Assembly (NCBI RefSeq): GCF_034190915.1
Contig: NW_026947625.1
Location: 496,001 to 560,000, forward strand
Length of the DNA: 64,000 nucleotides
Source of the DNA: Cavia porcellus
Taxonomy: Eukaryota; Chordata; Mammalia; Rodentia; Caviidae
Reading direction: 5' to 3'
The notes under the pieces: model-generated
Told to the model about the DNA's origin: nothing
Database searches by the model: none
Seen by the model: only the letters and a program-made list of their open reading frames with translations
In this document: in pieces, positions 48,314 to 61,383 of the stretch
Layout: every line of letters starts with the position of its first letter
Numbering within the stretch: position 1 is the stretch's first letter
Program-made: the position numbers and the translations under genes

Positions 48314-51300
48314 CATTGTATGGGTGTGTGTTACATTACATTCACTAGTAGGAGTGAGAAAAACATCACGGGGTGGTGCGCATTGTATGGGTGTGTGTTA
48401 CATTAGATTCACTAGTAGGAGTGAGAAAATCATCACGGGGTGGTGCGCATTGTATGGGTGTGTGGTACATTACATTCACTAGTAGGAGTGAGAAAAACAT
48501 CACGGGGTGGTGCGCATTGTATGGGTGTGTGTTACATTACATTCACTCGTAGGAGTGAGAAAAACATCACGGGGTGGTGCGCATTGTATGGGTGTGTGTT
48601 ACATTACATTCACTCGTAGGAGTGAGAAAAACATCACGGGATGGTGCGCATTGTATGGGTGTGTGTTACATTACATTCACTTGTAGGAGTGAGAAAATCA
48701 TCACGGGGTGGTGCGCATTGTATGGGTGTGTGTTACATTACATTCACTAGTAGGAGTGAGAAAAACATCACGGGGTGGTGTGCATTGTATGGGTGTGTGT
48801 TACACTACACTCACTAGTAGGAGTGAGAAAAACATCACGGGGTGGTGCGCATTGTATGGGTGTATGTTACATTAGATTCACTAGTAGGAGTGAGAAAAAC
48901 ATCACGGGGTGGTGCGCATTGTATGGGTGTGTGTTACATTACATTCACTCGTAGGAGTGAGAAAAACATCACGGGGTGGTGCGCATTGTATGGGTGTGTG
49001 TTACATTACATTCACTAGTAGGAGTGAGAAAAACATCACGGGGTGGTGCGCATTGTATGGGTGTGTGTTACATTAGATTCACTAGTAGGAGTGAGAAAAT
49101 CATCACGGGGTGGTGCGCATTGTATGGGTGTGTGTTACATTAGATTCACTAGTAGGAGTGAGAAAAACATCACGGGGTGGTGCGCATTGTAAGGGTGTGT
49201 GTTACATTAGATTCACTAGAAGGAGTGAGAAAAACATCACGGGGTGTTACGCATTGTATGGGTGTGTGTTACATTAGATTCACTAGTAGGAGTGAGAAAA
49301 TCATCACGGGGTGGTGCGCATTGTATGGGTGTGTGTTACATTAGATTCACTAGTAGGAGTGAGAAAAACATCACGGGGTGGTGCGCATTGTATGGGTGTG
49401 TGTTACATTACATTCACTAGTAGGAGTGAGAAAAACATCACGGGGTGGTGCGCATTGTATGGGTGTGTGTTACATTAGATTCACTAGTAGGAGTGAGAAA
49501 ATCATCACGGGGTGGTGCGCATTGTATGGGTGTGTGTTACATTACATTCACTAGTAGGAGTGAGAAAAACATCACGGGGTGGTGCCCATTGTATGGGTGT
49601 GTGTTACATTAGATTCACTAGTAGGGGTGAGAAAAACATCACGGGGTGGTGCGCATTGTATGGGTGTGTGTTACATTAGATTCACTAGTAGGAGTGAGAA
49701 AAACATCACGGGGTGGTGCATATTGTATGGGTGTGTGTTACATTAGATTCACTAGTAGGAGTGAGAAAAACATCACGGGGTGGTGCGCATTGTATGGGTG
49801 TGTTACATTACATTCACTAGTAGCAGTGAGAAAAACATCACGGGGTGGTGCGCATTGTATGGGTGTGTGTTACATTAAATTCACTAGTAGGAGTGAGAAA
49901 AACATCACGGGGTGGTGCGCATTGTATGGGTGTGTGTTACATTACATTCAATCGTAGGAGTGAGAAAAACATCACGGGGTGGTGCGGATTGTATGGGTGT
50001 GTGTTACATTACATTCACTCGTAGGAGTGAGAAAAACATCACGGGGTGGTGCGCATTGTATGGGTGTGTGTTACATTACATTCACTAGTAGGAGTGAGAA
50101 AAACATCACGGGGTGGTGCGCATTGTATGGGTGTGTGTTACATTACATTCACTAGTAGGAGTGAGAAAAACATCACGGGGTGGTGCGCATTGTATGGGTG
50201 TTTGTTACATTAGATTCACTAGTAGGAGTGAGAAAATCATCACGGGGTGGTGCGCATTGTATGGGTGTGTGTTACATTAGATTCACTAGTAGGAGTGAGA
50301 AAAACATCACGGGGTGGTGCGCATTGTATGGGTGTGTGTTACATTAGATTCACTAGTAGGAGTGAGAAAAACATCACGGGGTGGTGCGCATTGTATGGGT
50401 GTGTGTTACATTACATTCACTAGTAGGAGTGAGAAAAACATCACGGGGTGGTGCGCATTGTATGGGTGTGTGTTACATTAGATTCACTAGTAGGAGTGAG
50501 AAAAACATCACGGGGTGGTGCGCATTGTATGGGTGTGTGTTACATTAGATTCACTAGTAGGAGTGAGAAAAACATCACGGGGTGGTGCGCATTGTATGGG
50601 TGTGTTACATTACATTCACTAGTAGCAGTGAGAAAAACATCACGGGGTGGTGCGCATTGTATGGGTGTGTGTTACATTAAATTCACTAGTAGGAGTGAGA
50701 AAAACATCACGGGGTGGTACGCATTGTATGGGTGTGTGTTACATTAGATTCACTAGTAGGAGTGAGAAAATCATCACGGGGTGGTGCGCATTGTATGGGT
50801 GTGTGTTACATTACATTCACTAGTAGGAGTGAGAAAAACATCACGGGGTGGTGCGCATTGTATGGGGGTGTGTTACACTACATTCACTACTAGCAGTGAG
50901 AAAAACATCACGGGGTGGTGCGCATTGTATGGGTGTGTGTTACACTACATTCACTAGTAGGAGTGAGAAAAACATCACGGGGTGGTGCGCATTGTATGGG
51001 TGTGTGTTACATTACATTCACTAGTAGGAGTGAGAAAAACATCACGGGGTGGTGCGCGTTGTATGGGTGTGTGTTACATTACATTCACTAGTAGGAGTGA
51101 GAAAATCATCACGGGGTGGTGCGCGTGTATGGGTGTGTGTTACATTACATTCACTAGTAGGAGTGAGAAAATCATCACAGGGTGGTGCGCGTTGTATGGG
51201 TGTGTGTTACATTACATTCACTAGTAGGAGTGAGAAAAACATCACGGGGTGGTGCGCATTGTATGGGTGTGTGTTACATTACATTCACTAGTAGGAGTGA

Positions 51301-53862
51301 GAAAAACATCACGGGGTGGTGCGCATTGTATGGGTGTGTGTTACATTACATTCACTAGTAGGAGTGAGAAAATCATCACGTGGTGGTGCGCATTGTATGG
51401 GTGTGTGTTACATTACATTCACTAGTAGGAGTGAGAAAAACATCACGGAGTGGTGCGCATTGTATGGGTGTGTGTTACATTACATTCACTAGTAGGAGTG
51501 AGAAAAACATCACGGGGTGGTGCGCATTGTATGGGTGTGTGTTACATTAGATTCACTAGTAGGAGTGAGAAAATCATCACGGGGTGGTGCGCATTGTATG
51601 GGTGTGTGGTACATTACATTCACTAGTAGGAGTGAGAAAAACATCACGGGGTGGTGCGCATTGTATGGGTGTGTGTTACATTACATTCACTCGTAGGAGT
51701 GAGAAAAACATCACGGGGTGGTGCGCATTGTATGGGTGTGTGTTACATTACATTCACTCGTAGGAGTGAGAAAAACATCACGGGGTGGTGCGCATTGTAT
51801 GGGTGTGTGTTACATTACATTCACTTGTAGGAGTGAGAAAATCATCACGGGGTGGTTCGCATTGTATGGGTGTGTGTTACATTACATTCACTAGTAGGAG
51901 TGAGAAAAACATCACGGGGTGGTGCGCATTGTATGGGTGTGTGTTACACTACACTCACTAGTAGGAGTGAGAAAAACATCACGGGGTGGTGCGCATTGTA
52001 TGGGTGTGTGTTACATTAGATTCACTAGTAGGAGTGAGAAAAACATCACGGGGTGGTGCGCATTGTATGGGTGTGTGTTACATTACATTCACTCGTAGGA
52101 GTGAGAAAAACATCACGGGGTGGTGCGCATTGTATGGGTGTGTGTTACATTACATTCACTAGTAGGAGTGAGAAAAACATCACGGGGTGGTGCGCATTGT
52201 ATGGGTGTGTGTTACATTAGATTCACTAGTAGGAGTGAGAAAATCATCACGGGGTGGTGCGCATTGTATGGGTGTGTGTTACATTAGATTCACTAGTAGG
52301 AGTGAGAAAAACATCACGGGGTGGTGCGCATTGTAAGGGTGTGTGTTACATTAGATTCACTAGTAGGAGTGAGAAAAACATCACGGGTTGTTACGCATTG
52401 TATGGGTGTGTGTTACATTAGATTCACTAGTAGGAGTGAGAAAATCATCACGGGGTGGTGCGCATTGTATGGGTGTGTGTTACATTAGATTCACTAGTAG
52501 GAGTGAGAAAAACATCACGGGGTGGTGCGCATTGTATGGGTGTGTGTTACATTACATTCACTAGTAGGAGTGAGAAAAACATCACGGGGTGGTGCGCATT
52601 GTATGGGTGTGTGTTACATTAGATTCACTAGTAGGAGTGAGAAAATCATCACGGGGTGGTGCGCATTGTATGGGTGTGTGTTACATTACATTCACTAGTA
52701 GGAGTGAGAAAAACATCACGGGGTGGTGCCCATTGTATGGGTGTGTGTTACATTAGATTCACTAGTAGGAGTGAGAAAAACATCACGGGGTGGTGCGCAT
52801 TGTATGGGTGTGTGTTACATTAGATTCACTAGTAGGAGTGAGAAAAACATCACGGGGTGGTGCATATTGTATGGGTGTGTGTTACATTAGATTCACTAGT
52901 AGGAGTGAGAAAAACATCACGGGGTGGTGCGCATTGTATGGGTGTGTTACATTACATTCACTAGTAGCAGTGAGAAAAACATCACGGGGTGGTGCGCATT
53001 GTATGGGTGTGTGTTACATTAAATTCACTAGTAGGAGTGAGAAAAACATCACGGGGTGGTGCGCATTGTATGGGTGTGTGTTACATTACATTCAATCGTA
53101 GGAGTGAGAAAAACATCACGGGATGGTGCGGATTGTATGGGTGTGTGTTACATTACATTCACTCGTAGGAGTGAGAAAAACATCACGGGGTGGTGCGCAT
53201 TGTATGGGTGTGTGTTACATTACATTCACTAGTAGGAGTGAGAAAAACATCACGGGGTGGTGCGCATTGTATGGGTGTGTGTTACATTACATTCACTAGT
53301 AGGAGTGAGAAAAACATCACGGGGTGGTGCGCATTGTATGGGTGTTTGTTACATTAGATTCACTAGTAGGAGTGAGAAAATCATCACGGGGTGGTGCGCA
53401 TTGTATGGGTGTGTGTTACATTAGATTCACTAGTAGGAGTGAGAAAAACATCACGGGGTGGTGCGCATTGTATGGGTGTGTGTTACATTAGATTCACTAG
53501 TAGGAGTGAGAAAAACATCACGGGGTGGTGCGCATTGTATGGGTGTGTGTTACATTACATTCACTAGTAGGAGTGAGAAAAACATCACGGGGTGGTGCGC
53601 ATTGTATGGGTGTGTGTTACATTACATTCACTAGTAGGAGTGAGAAAAACATCACGGGGTGGTGCGCATTGTATGGGTGTGTGTTACATTAGATTCACTA
53701 GTAGGAGTGAGAAAAACATCACGGGGTGGTGCGCATTGTATGGGTGTGTTACATTACATTCACTAGTAGCAGTGAGAAAAACATCACGGGGTGGTGCGCA
53801 TTGTATGGGTGTGTGTTACATTAAATTCACTAGTAGGAGTGAGAAAAACATCACGGGGTGGG
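48314..53862 (+). repeat. 6,624-bp-offset block, copy 2
   Basis: Second copy of 41,690-47,238, retaining the 1-bp loss and the GGGTTGTTACGC variant. It ends abruptly at a monomer with a 3-bp loss (GGGGTGGGCATTG, about 53,862). Confidence 0.87.
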
Positions 53863-56429
53863 CATTGTATGGGTGTGTGTTACATTAGATTCACTAGTAG
53901 GAGTGAGAAAAACATCACGGGGTGGTGCGCATTGTATGGGTGTGTGTTACATTACATTCACTCGTAGGAGTGAGAAAAACATCACGGGGTGGTGCGCATT
54001 GTATGGGTGTGTGTTACATTACATTCACTCGTAGGAGTGAGAAAAACATCACGGGGTGGTGCGCATTGTATGGGTGTGTGTTACATTACATTCACTAGTA
54101 GGAGTGAGAAAAACATCACGGGGTGGTGCGCATTGTATGGGTGTGTGTTACATTAGATACACTAGTAGGAGTGAGAAAATCATCACGGGGTGGTGCGCAT
54201 TGTATGGGTGTGTGTTACATTAGATTCACTAGTAGGAGTGAGAAAAACATCACGGGGTGGTGCGCATTGTATGGGTGTGTGTTACATTACATTCACTAGT
54301 AGGAGTGAGAAAAACATCACGGGGTGGTGCGCGTTGTATGGGTGTGTGTTACATTAGATTCACTAGTAGGAGTGAGAAAATCATCACGGGGTGGTGCGCA
54401 TTGTATGGGTGTGTGTTACATTAGATTCACTAGTAGGAGTGAGAAAAACATCACGGGGTGGTGCGCATTGTATGGGTGTGTGTTACATTACATTCACTAG
54501 TAGGAGTGAGAAAAACATCACGGGGTGGTGCGCATTGTATGGGTGTTTGTTACATTAGATTCACTAGTTGGAGTGAGAAAATCATCACGGGGTGGTGCGC
54601 ATTGTATGGGTGTGTGTTACATTACATTCACTAGTAGGAGTGAGAAAAACATCACGGGGTGGTGCCCATTGTATGGGTGTGTGTTACATTAGATTCACTA
54701 GTAGGAGTGAGAAAAACATCACGGGGTGGTGCGCATTGTATGGGTGTGTGTTACATTAGATTCACTAGTAGGAGTGAGAAAAACATCACGGGGTCGTGCA
54801 TATTGTATGGGTGTGTGTTACATTACATTCACTAGTAGGAGTGAGAAAAACATCACGGGGTGGTGCGCATTGTATAGGTGTGTGTTACATTAGATTCACT
54901 AGTAGGAGTGAGAAAAACATCACGGGGTGGTGCGCATTGTATGGGTGTGTTACATTACATTCACTAGTAGCAGTGAGAAAAACATCACGGGGTGGTGCGC
55001 ATTGTATGGGTGTGTGTTACATTAAATTCACTAGTAGGAGTGAGAAAAACATCACGGGGTGGTGCGCATTGTATGGGTGTGTGTTACATTACATTCAATC
55101 GTAGGAGTGAGAAAATCATCACGGGGTGGTGCGGATTGTATGGGTGTGTGTTACATTACATTCACTCGTAGGAGTGAGAAAAACATCACGGGGTGGTGCG
55201 CATTGTATGGGTGTGTGTTACATTACATTCACTAGTAGGAGTGAGAAAAACATCAGGGGGTGGTGCGCATTGTATGGGTGTGTGTTACATTACATTCACT
55301 AGTAGGAGTGAGAAAAACATCACGGGGTGGTGCGCATTGTATGGGTGTTTGTTACATTAGATTCACTAGTTGGAGTGAGAAAATCACGGGGTGGTGCGCA
55401 TTGTATGGGTGTGTGTTACATTACATTCAATCGTAGGAGTGAGAAAAACATCACGGGGTGGTGCGGATTGTATGGGTGTGTGTTACATTAGATTCACTAG
55501 TAGGAGTGAGAAAAACATCATGGGGTGGTGCGCATTGTATGGGTGTGTGTTACATTACATTCACTAGTAGGAGTGAGAAAAACATCAGGGGGTGGTGCGC
55601 ATTGTATGGGTGTGTGTTACATTAGATTCACTAGTAGGAGTGAGAAAAACATCACGGGGTGGTGCGCATTGTATGGGTGTTTGTTACATTAGATTCACTA
55701 GTTGGAGTGAGAAAATCATCACGGGGTGGTGCGCATTGTATGGGTGTGTGTTACATTACATTCAATCGTAGGAGTGAGAAAAACATCACGGGGTGGTGCG
55801 GATTGTATGGGTGTGTGTTACATTAGATTCACTAGTAGGAGTGAGAAAAACATCACGGGTGGTGCGCATTGTATGGGTGTGTGTTACATTAGATTCACTA
55901 GTAGGAGTGAGAAAAACATCACGGGGTCGTGCATATTGTATGGGTGTGTGTTACATTACATTCACTAGTAGGAGTGAGAAAAACATCACGGGGTGGTGCG
56001 CATTGTATGGGTGTGTGTTACATTAGATTCACTAGTAGGAGTGAGAAAAACATCACGGGGTGGTGCGCATTGTATGGGTGTGTTACATTACATTCACTAG
56101 TAGCAGTGAGAAAAACATCACGGGGTGGTGCGCATTGTATGGGTGTGTGTTACATTACATTCACTAGTAGGAGTGAGAAAAACATCACGGGGTGGTGCGC
56201 ATTGTATGGGTGTGTGTTACATTACATTCACTAGTAGGAGTGAGAAAAACATCACGGGGTCGTGCGCATTGTATGGGTGTGTGTTACATTACATTCACTC
56301 GTAGGAGTGAGAAAAACATCACGGGGTGGTGCGCATTGTATGGGTGTGTGTTACATTACATTCACTAGTAGGAGTGAGAAAATCATCACGGGGTCGTGCG
56401 CGTTGTATGGGTGTGTGTTACATTACATT
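53863..56429 (+). repeat. Rearranged A-monomer tract
   Basis: Contains two copies of the GTCGTGCATATTG marker 1,133 bp apart (54,796 and 55,929). Two unusual length changes are present: GAAAATCACGGGG near 55,380 (3-bp loss) and ATCACGGGTGG near 55,857 (1-bp loss). From about 55,080 it matches 61,636 onward at 6,556-6,560 bp; the offset grows by exactly these 4 bases. Confidence 0.8.
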
Positions 56430-58906
56430 CACTAGTAGGAGTGAGAAAAACATCACGGGGTGGTGCGCATTGTATGGGGGTGTGTTACACTACACTCACT
56501 AGTAGGAGTGAGAAAAACATCACGGGGTGGTGCGCATTGTATGGGTGTGTGTTACATTAGATTCACTAGTAGGAGTGAGAAAAACATCACGGGGTGGTGC
56601 GCATTGTATGGGTGTGTGTTACATTACATTCACTCGTAGGAGTGAGAAAAACATCACGGGGTGGTGCGCATTGTATGGGTGTGTGTTACATTACATTCAC
56701 TCGTAGGAGTGAGAAAAACATCACGGGGTGGTGCGCATTGTATGGGTGTGTGTTACATTACATTCACTAGTAGGAGTGAGAAAAACATCACGTGGTGGTG
56801 CGCATTGTATGGGAGTGTGTTACATTAGATTCACTAGTAGGAGTGAGAAAATCATCACGGGGTGGTGCGCATTGTATGGGTGTGTGTTACATTAGATTCA
56901 CTAGTAGGAGTGAGAAAAACATCACGGGGTGGTGCGCATTGTATGGGTGTGTGTTACATTACATTCACTAGTAGGAGTGAGAAAAACATCACGGGGTGGT
57001 GCGCATTGTATGGGTGTGTGTTACATTACATTCACTAGTAGGAGTGAGAAAATCATCACGGGGTGGTGCGCATTGTATGGGTGTGTGTTACATTAGATTC
57101 ACTAGTAGGAGTGAGAAAAACATCACGGGGTGGTGCGCATTGTATGGGTGTGTGTTACATTACATTCACTAGTAGGAGTGAGAAAAACATCACGGGGTGG
57201 TGCGCATTGTATGGGTGTTTGTTACATTAGATTCACTAGTAGGAGTGAGAAAATCATCACGGGGTGGTGCGCATTGTATGGGTGTGTGTTACATTACATT
57301 CACTAGTAGGAGTGAGAAAAACATCACGGGGTGGTGCGCATTGTATGGGTGTGTGTTACATTAGATTCACTAGTAGGAGTGAGAAAAACATCACGGGGTG
57401 GTGCGCATTGTATGGGTGTGTTACATTACATTCACTACTAGCAGTGAGAAAAACATCACGGGGTGGTGCGCATTGTATGGGTGTGTGTTACATTAAATTC
57501 ACTAGTAGGAGTGAGAAAAACATCACGGGGTGGTGCGCATTGTATGGGTGTGTGTTACATTACATTCAATCGTAGGAGTGAGAAAAACATCACGGGGTGG
57601 TGCGGATTGTATGGGTGTGTGTTACATTACATTCACTCGTAGGAGTGAGAAAAACATCACGGGGTGGTGCGCATTGTATGGGTGTGTGTTACATTACATT
57701 CACTAGTAGGAGTGAGAAAAACATCACGGGGTGGTGCGCATTGTATGGGTGTTTGTTACATTAGATTCACTAGTAGGAGTGAGAAAATCATCACGGGGTG
57801 GTGCGCATTGTATGGGTGTGTGTTACATTACATTCACTAGTAGGAGTGAGAAAAACATCACGGGGTGGTGCGCATTGTATGGGTGTGTGTTACATTACAT
57901 TCACTAGTAGGAGTGAGAAAAACATCACGGGGTGGTGCGCATTGTATGGGTGTGTGTTACATTAGATTCACTAGTAGGAGTGAGAAAATCATCACGGGGT
58001 GGTGCGCATTGTATGGGTGTGTGGTACATTACATTCACTCGTAGGAGTGAGAAAAACATCACGGGGTGGTGCGCATTGTATGGGTGTGTGTTACATTACA
58101 TTCACTCGTAGGAGTGAGAAAAACATCACGGGGTGGTGCGCATTGTATGGGTGTGTGTTACATTACATTCACTCGTAGGAGTGAGAAAAACATCACGGGG
58201 TGGTGCGCATTGTATGGGTGTGTGTTACATTACATTCACTAGTAGGAGTGAGAAAATCATCACGGGGTGGTGCGCGTTGTATGGGTGTGTGTTACATTAC
58301 ATTCACTCGTAGGAGTAAGAAAATCATCACGGGGTGGTGCGCATTGTATGGGTGTGTGTTACATTAGATTCACTAGTAGGAGTGAGAAAAACATCACGTG
58401 GTGGTGCGCATTGTATGGGTGTGTGTTACATTAGATTCACTAGTAGGAGTGAGAAAATCATCACGGGGTGGTGCGCGTTGTATGGGTGTGTGTTACATTA
58501 CATTCACTCGTAGTAGTGAGAAAAACATCACGGGGTGGTGCGCATTGTATGGGTGTATGTTACATTACATTCACTAGTAGGAGTGAGAAAATCATCACGT
58601 GGTGGTGCGCATTGTATGGGTGTGTGTTACATTAGATTCACTAGTAGGAGTGAGAAAATCATCACGGGGTGGTGCGCATTGTATGGGTGTGTGTTACATT
58701 AGATTCACTAGGAGGAGTGAGAAAATCATCACGGGGTGGTGCGCATTGTATGGGTGTGTGGTACATTACATTCACTAGTAGGAGTGAGAAAAACATCACG
58801 GGGTGGTGCGCATTGTATGGGTGTGTGGTACATCACATTCACTAGTAGGAGTGAGAAAAACATCACGGGGTGGTGCGCATTGTATGGGTGTGTGTTACAT
58901 TACATT
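56430..58906 (+). repeat. 2,477-bp tandem duplication, copy 1
   Basis: 36 full monomers plus one 65-bp monomer. Markers GGGGGTGTG with CTACACTCAC (56,481), CACGTGG with GGGAGTGTG (56,790), CTACTAGCAG (57,433), CGTAGTAGTGAG (58,508), CTAGGAGGAG and GTACATCACATTC (58,827) all recur exactly 2,477 bp later. Confidence 0.9.
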
Positions 58907-61383
58907 CACTAGTAGGAGTGAGAAAAACATCACGGGGTGGTGCGCATTGTATGGGGGTGTGTTACACTACACTCACTAGTAGGAGTGAGAAAAACATCAC
59001 GGGGTGGTGCGCATTGTATGGGTGTGTGTTACATTAGATTCACTAGTAGGAGTGAGAAAAACATCACGGGGTGGTGCGCATTGTATGGGTGTGTGTTACA
59101 TTACATTCACTCGTAGGAGTGAGAAAAACATCACGGGGTGGTGCGCATTGTATGGGTGTGTGTTACATTACATTCACTCGTAGGAGTGAGAAAAACATCA
59201 CGGGGTGGTGCGCATTGTATGGGTGTGTGTTACATTACATTCACTAGTAGGAGTGAGAAAAACATCACGTGGTGGTGCGCATTGTATGGGAGTGTGTTAC
59301 ATTAGATTCACTAGTAGGAGTGAGAAAATCATCACGGGGTGGTGCGCATTGTATGGGTGTGTGTTACATTAGATTCACTAGTAGTAGTGAGAAAAACATC
59401 ACGGGGTGGTGCGCATTGTATGGGTGTGTGTTACATTACATTCACTAGTAGGAGTGAGAAAAACATCACGGGGTGGTGCGCATTGTATGGGTGTGTGTTA
59501 CATTACATTCACTAGTAGGAGTGAGAAAATCATCACGGGGTGGTGCGCATTGTATGGGTGTGTGTTACATTAGATTCACTAGTAGGAGTGAGAAAAACAT
59601 CACGGGGTGGTGCGCATTGTATGGGTGTGTGTTACATTACATTCACTAGTAGGAGTGAGAAAAACATCACGGGGTGCTTCGCATTGTATGGGTGTTTGTT
59701 ACATTAGATTCACTAGTAGGAGTGAGAAAATCATCACGGGGTGGTGCGCATTGTATGGGTGTGTGTTACATTACATTCACTAGTAGGAGTGAGAAAAACA
59801 TCACGGGGTGGTGCGCATTGTATGGGTGTGTGTTACATTAGATTCACTAGTAGGAGTGAGAAAAACATCACGGGGTGGTGCGCATTGTATGGGTGTGTTA
59901 CATTACATTCACTACTAGCAGTGAGAAAAACATCACGGGGTGGTGCGCATTGTATGGGTGTGTGTTACATTAAATTCACTAGTAGGAGTGAGAAAAACAT
60001 CACGGGGTGGTGCGCATTGTATGGGTGTGTGTTACATTACATTCAATCGTAGGAGTGAGAAAAACATCACGGGGTGGTGCGGATTGTATGGGTGTGTGTT
60101 ACATTACATTCACTCGTAGGAGTGAGAAAAACATCACGGGGTGGTGCGCATTGTATGGGTGTGTGTTACATTACATTCACTAGTAGGAGTGAGAAAAACA
60201 TCACGGGGTGGTGCGCATTGTATGGGTGTTTGTTACATTAGATTCACTAGTAGGAGTGAGAAAATCATCACGGGGTGGTGCGCATTGTATGGGTGTGTGT
60301 TACATTACATTCACTAGTAGGAGTGAGAAAAACATCACGGGGTGGTGCGCATTGTATGGGTGTGTGTTACATTACATTCACTAGTAGGAGTGAGAAAAAC
60401 ATCACGGGGTGGTGCGCATTGTATGGGTGTGTGTTACATTAGATTCACTAGTAGGAGTGAGAAAATCATCACGGGGTGGTGCGCATTGTATGGGTGTGTG
60501 GTACATTACATTCACTCGTAGGAGTGAGAAAAACATCACGGGGTGGTGCGCATTGTATGGGTGTGTGTTACATTACATTCACTCGTAGGAGTGAGAAAAA
60601 CATCACGGGGTGGTGCGCATTGTATGGGTGTGTGTTACATTACATTCACTCGTAGGAGTGAGAAAAACATCACGGGGTGGTGCGCATTGTATGGGTGTGT
60701 GTTACATTACATTCACTAGTAGGAGTGAGAAAATCATCACGGGGTGGTGCGCGTTGTATGGGTGTGTGTTACATTACATTCACTCGTAGGAGTAAGAAAA
60801 TCATCACGGGGTGGTGCGCATTGTATGGGTGTGTGTTACATTAGATTCACTAGTAGGAGTGAGAAAAACATCACGTGGTGGTGCGCATTGTATGGGTGTG
60901 TGTTACATTAGATTCACTAGTAGGAGTGAGAAAATCATCACGGGGTGGTGCGCGTTGTATGGGTGTGTGTTACATTACATTCACTCGTAGTAGTGAGAAA
61001 AACATCACGGGGTGGTGCGCATTGTATGGGTGTATGTTACATTACATTCACTAGTAGGAGTGAGAAAATCATCACGTGGTGGTGCGCATTGTATGGGTGT
61101 GTGTTACATTAGATTCACTAGTAGGAGTGAGAAAATCATCACGGGGTGGTGCGCATTGTATGGGTGTGTGTTACATTAGATTCACTAGGAGGAGTGAGAA
61201 AATCATCACGTGGTGGTGCGCATTGTATGGGTGTGTGGTACATTACATTCACTAGTAGGAGTGAGAAAAACATCACGGGGTGGTGCGCATTGTATGCTTG
61301 TGTGGTACATCACATTCACTAGTAGGAGTGAGAAAAACATCACGGGGTGGTGCGCATTGTATGGGTGTGTGTTACATTACATT
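58907..61383 (+). repeat. 2,477-bp tandem duplication, copy 2
   Basis: Adjacent second copy with few differences: TAGTAGTGAG near 59,384, GTGCTTCGC near 59,676 and GTATGCTTG near 61,296. Confidence 0.9.
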
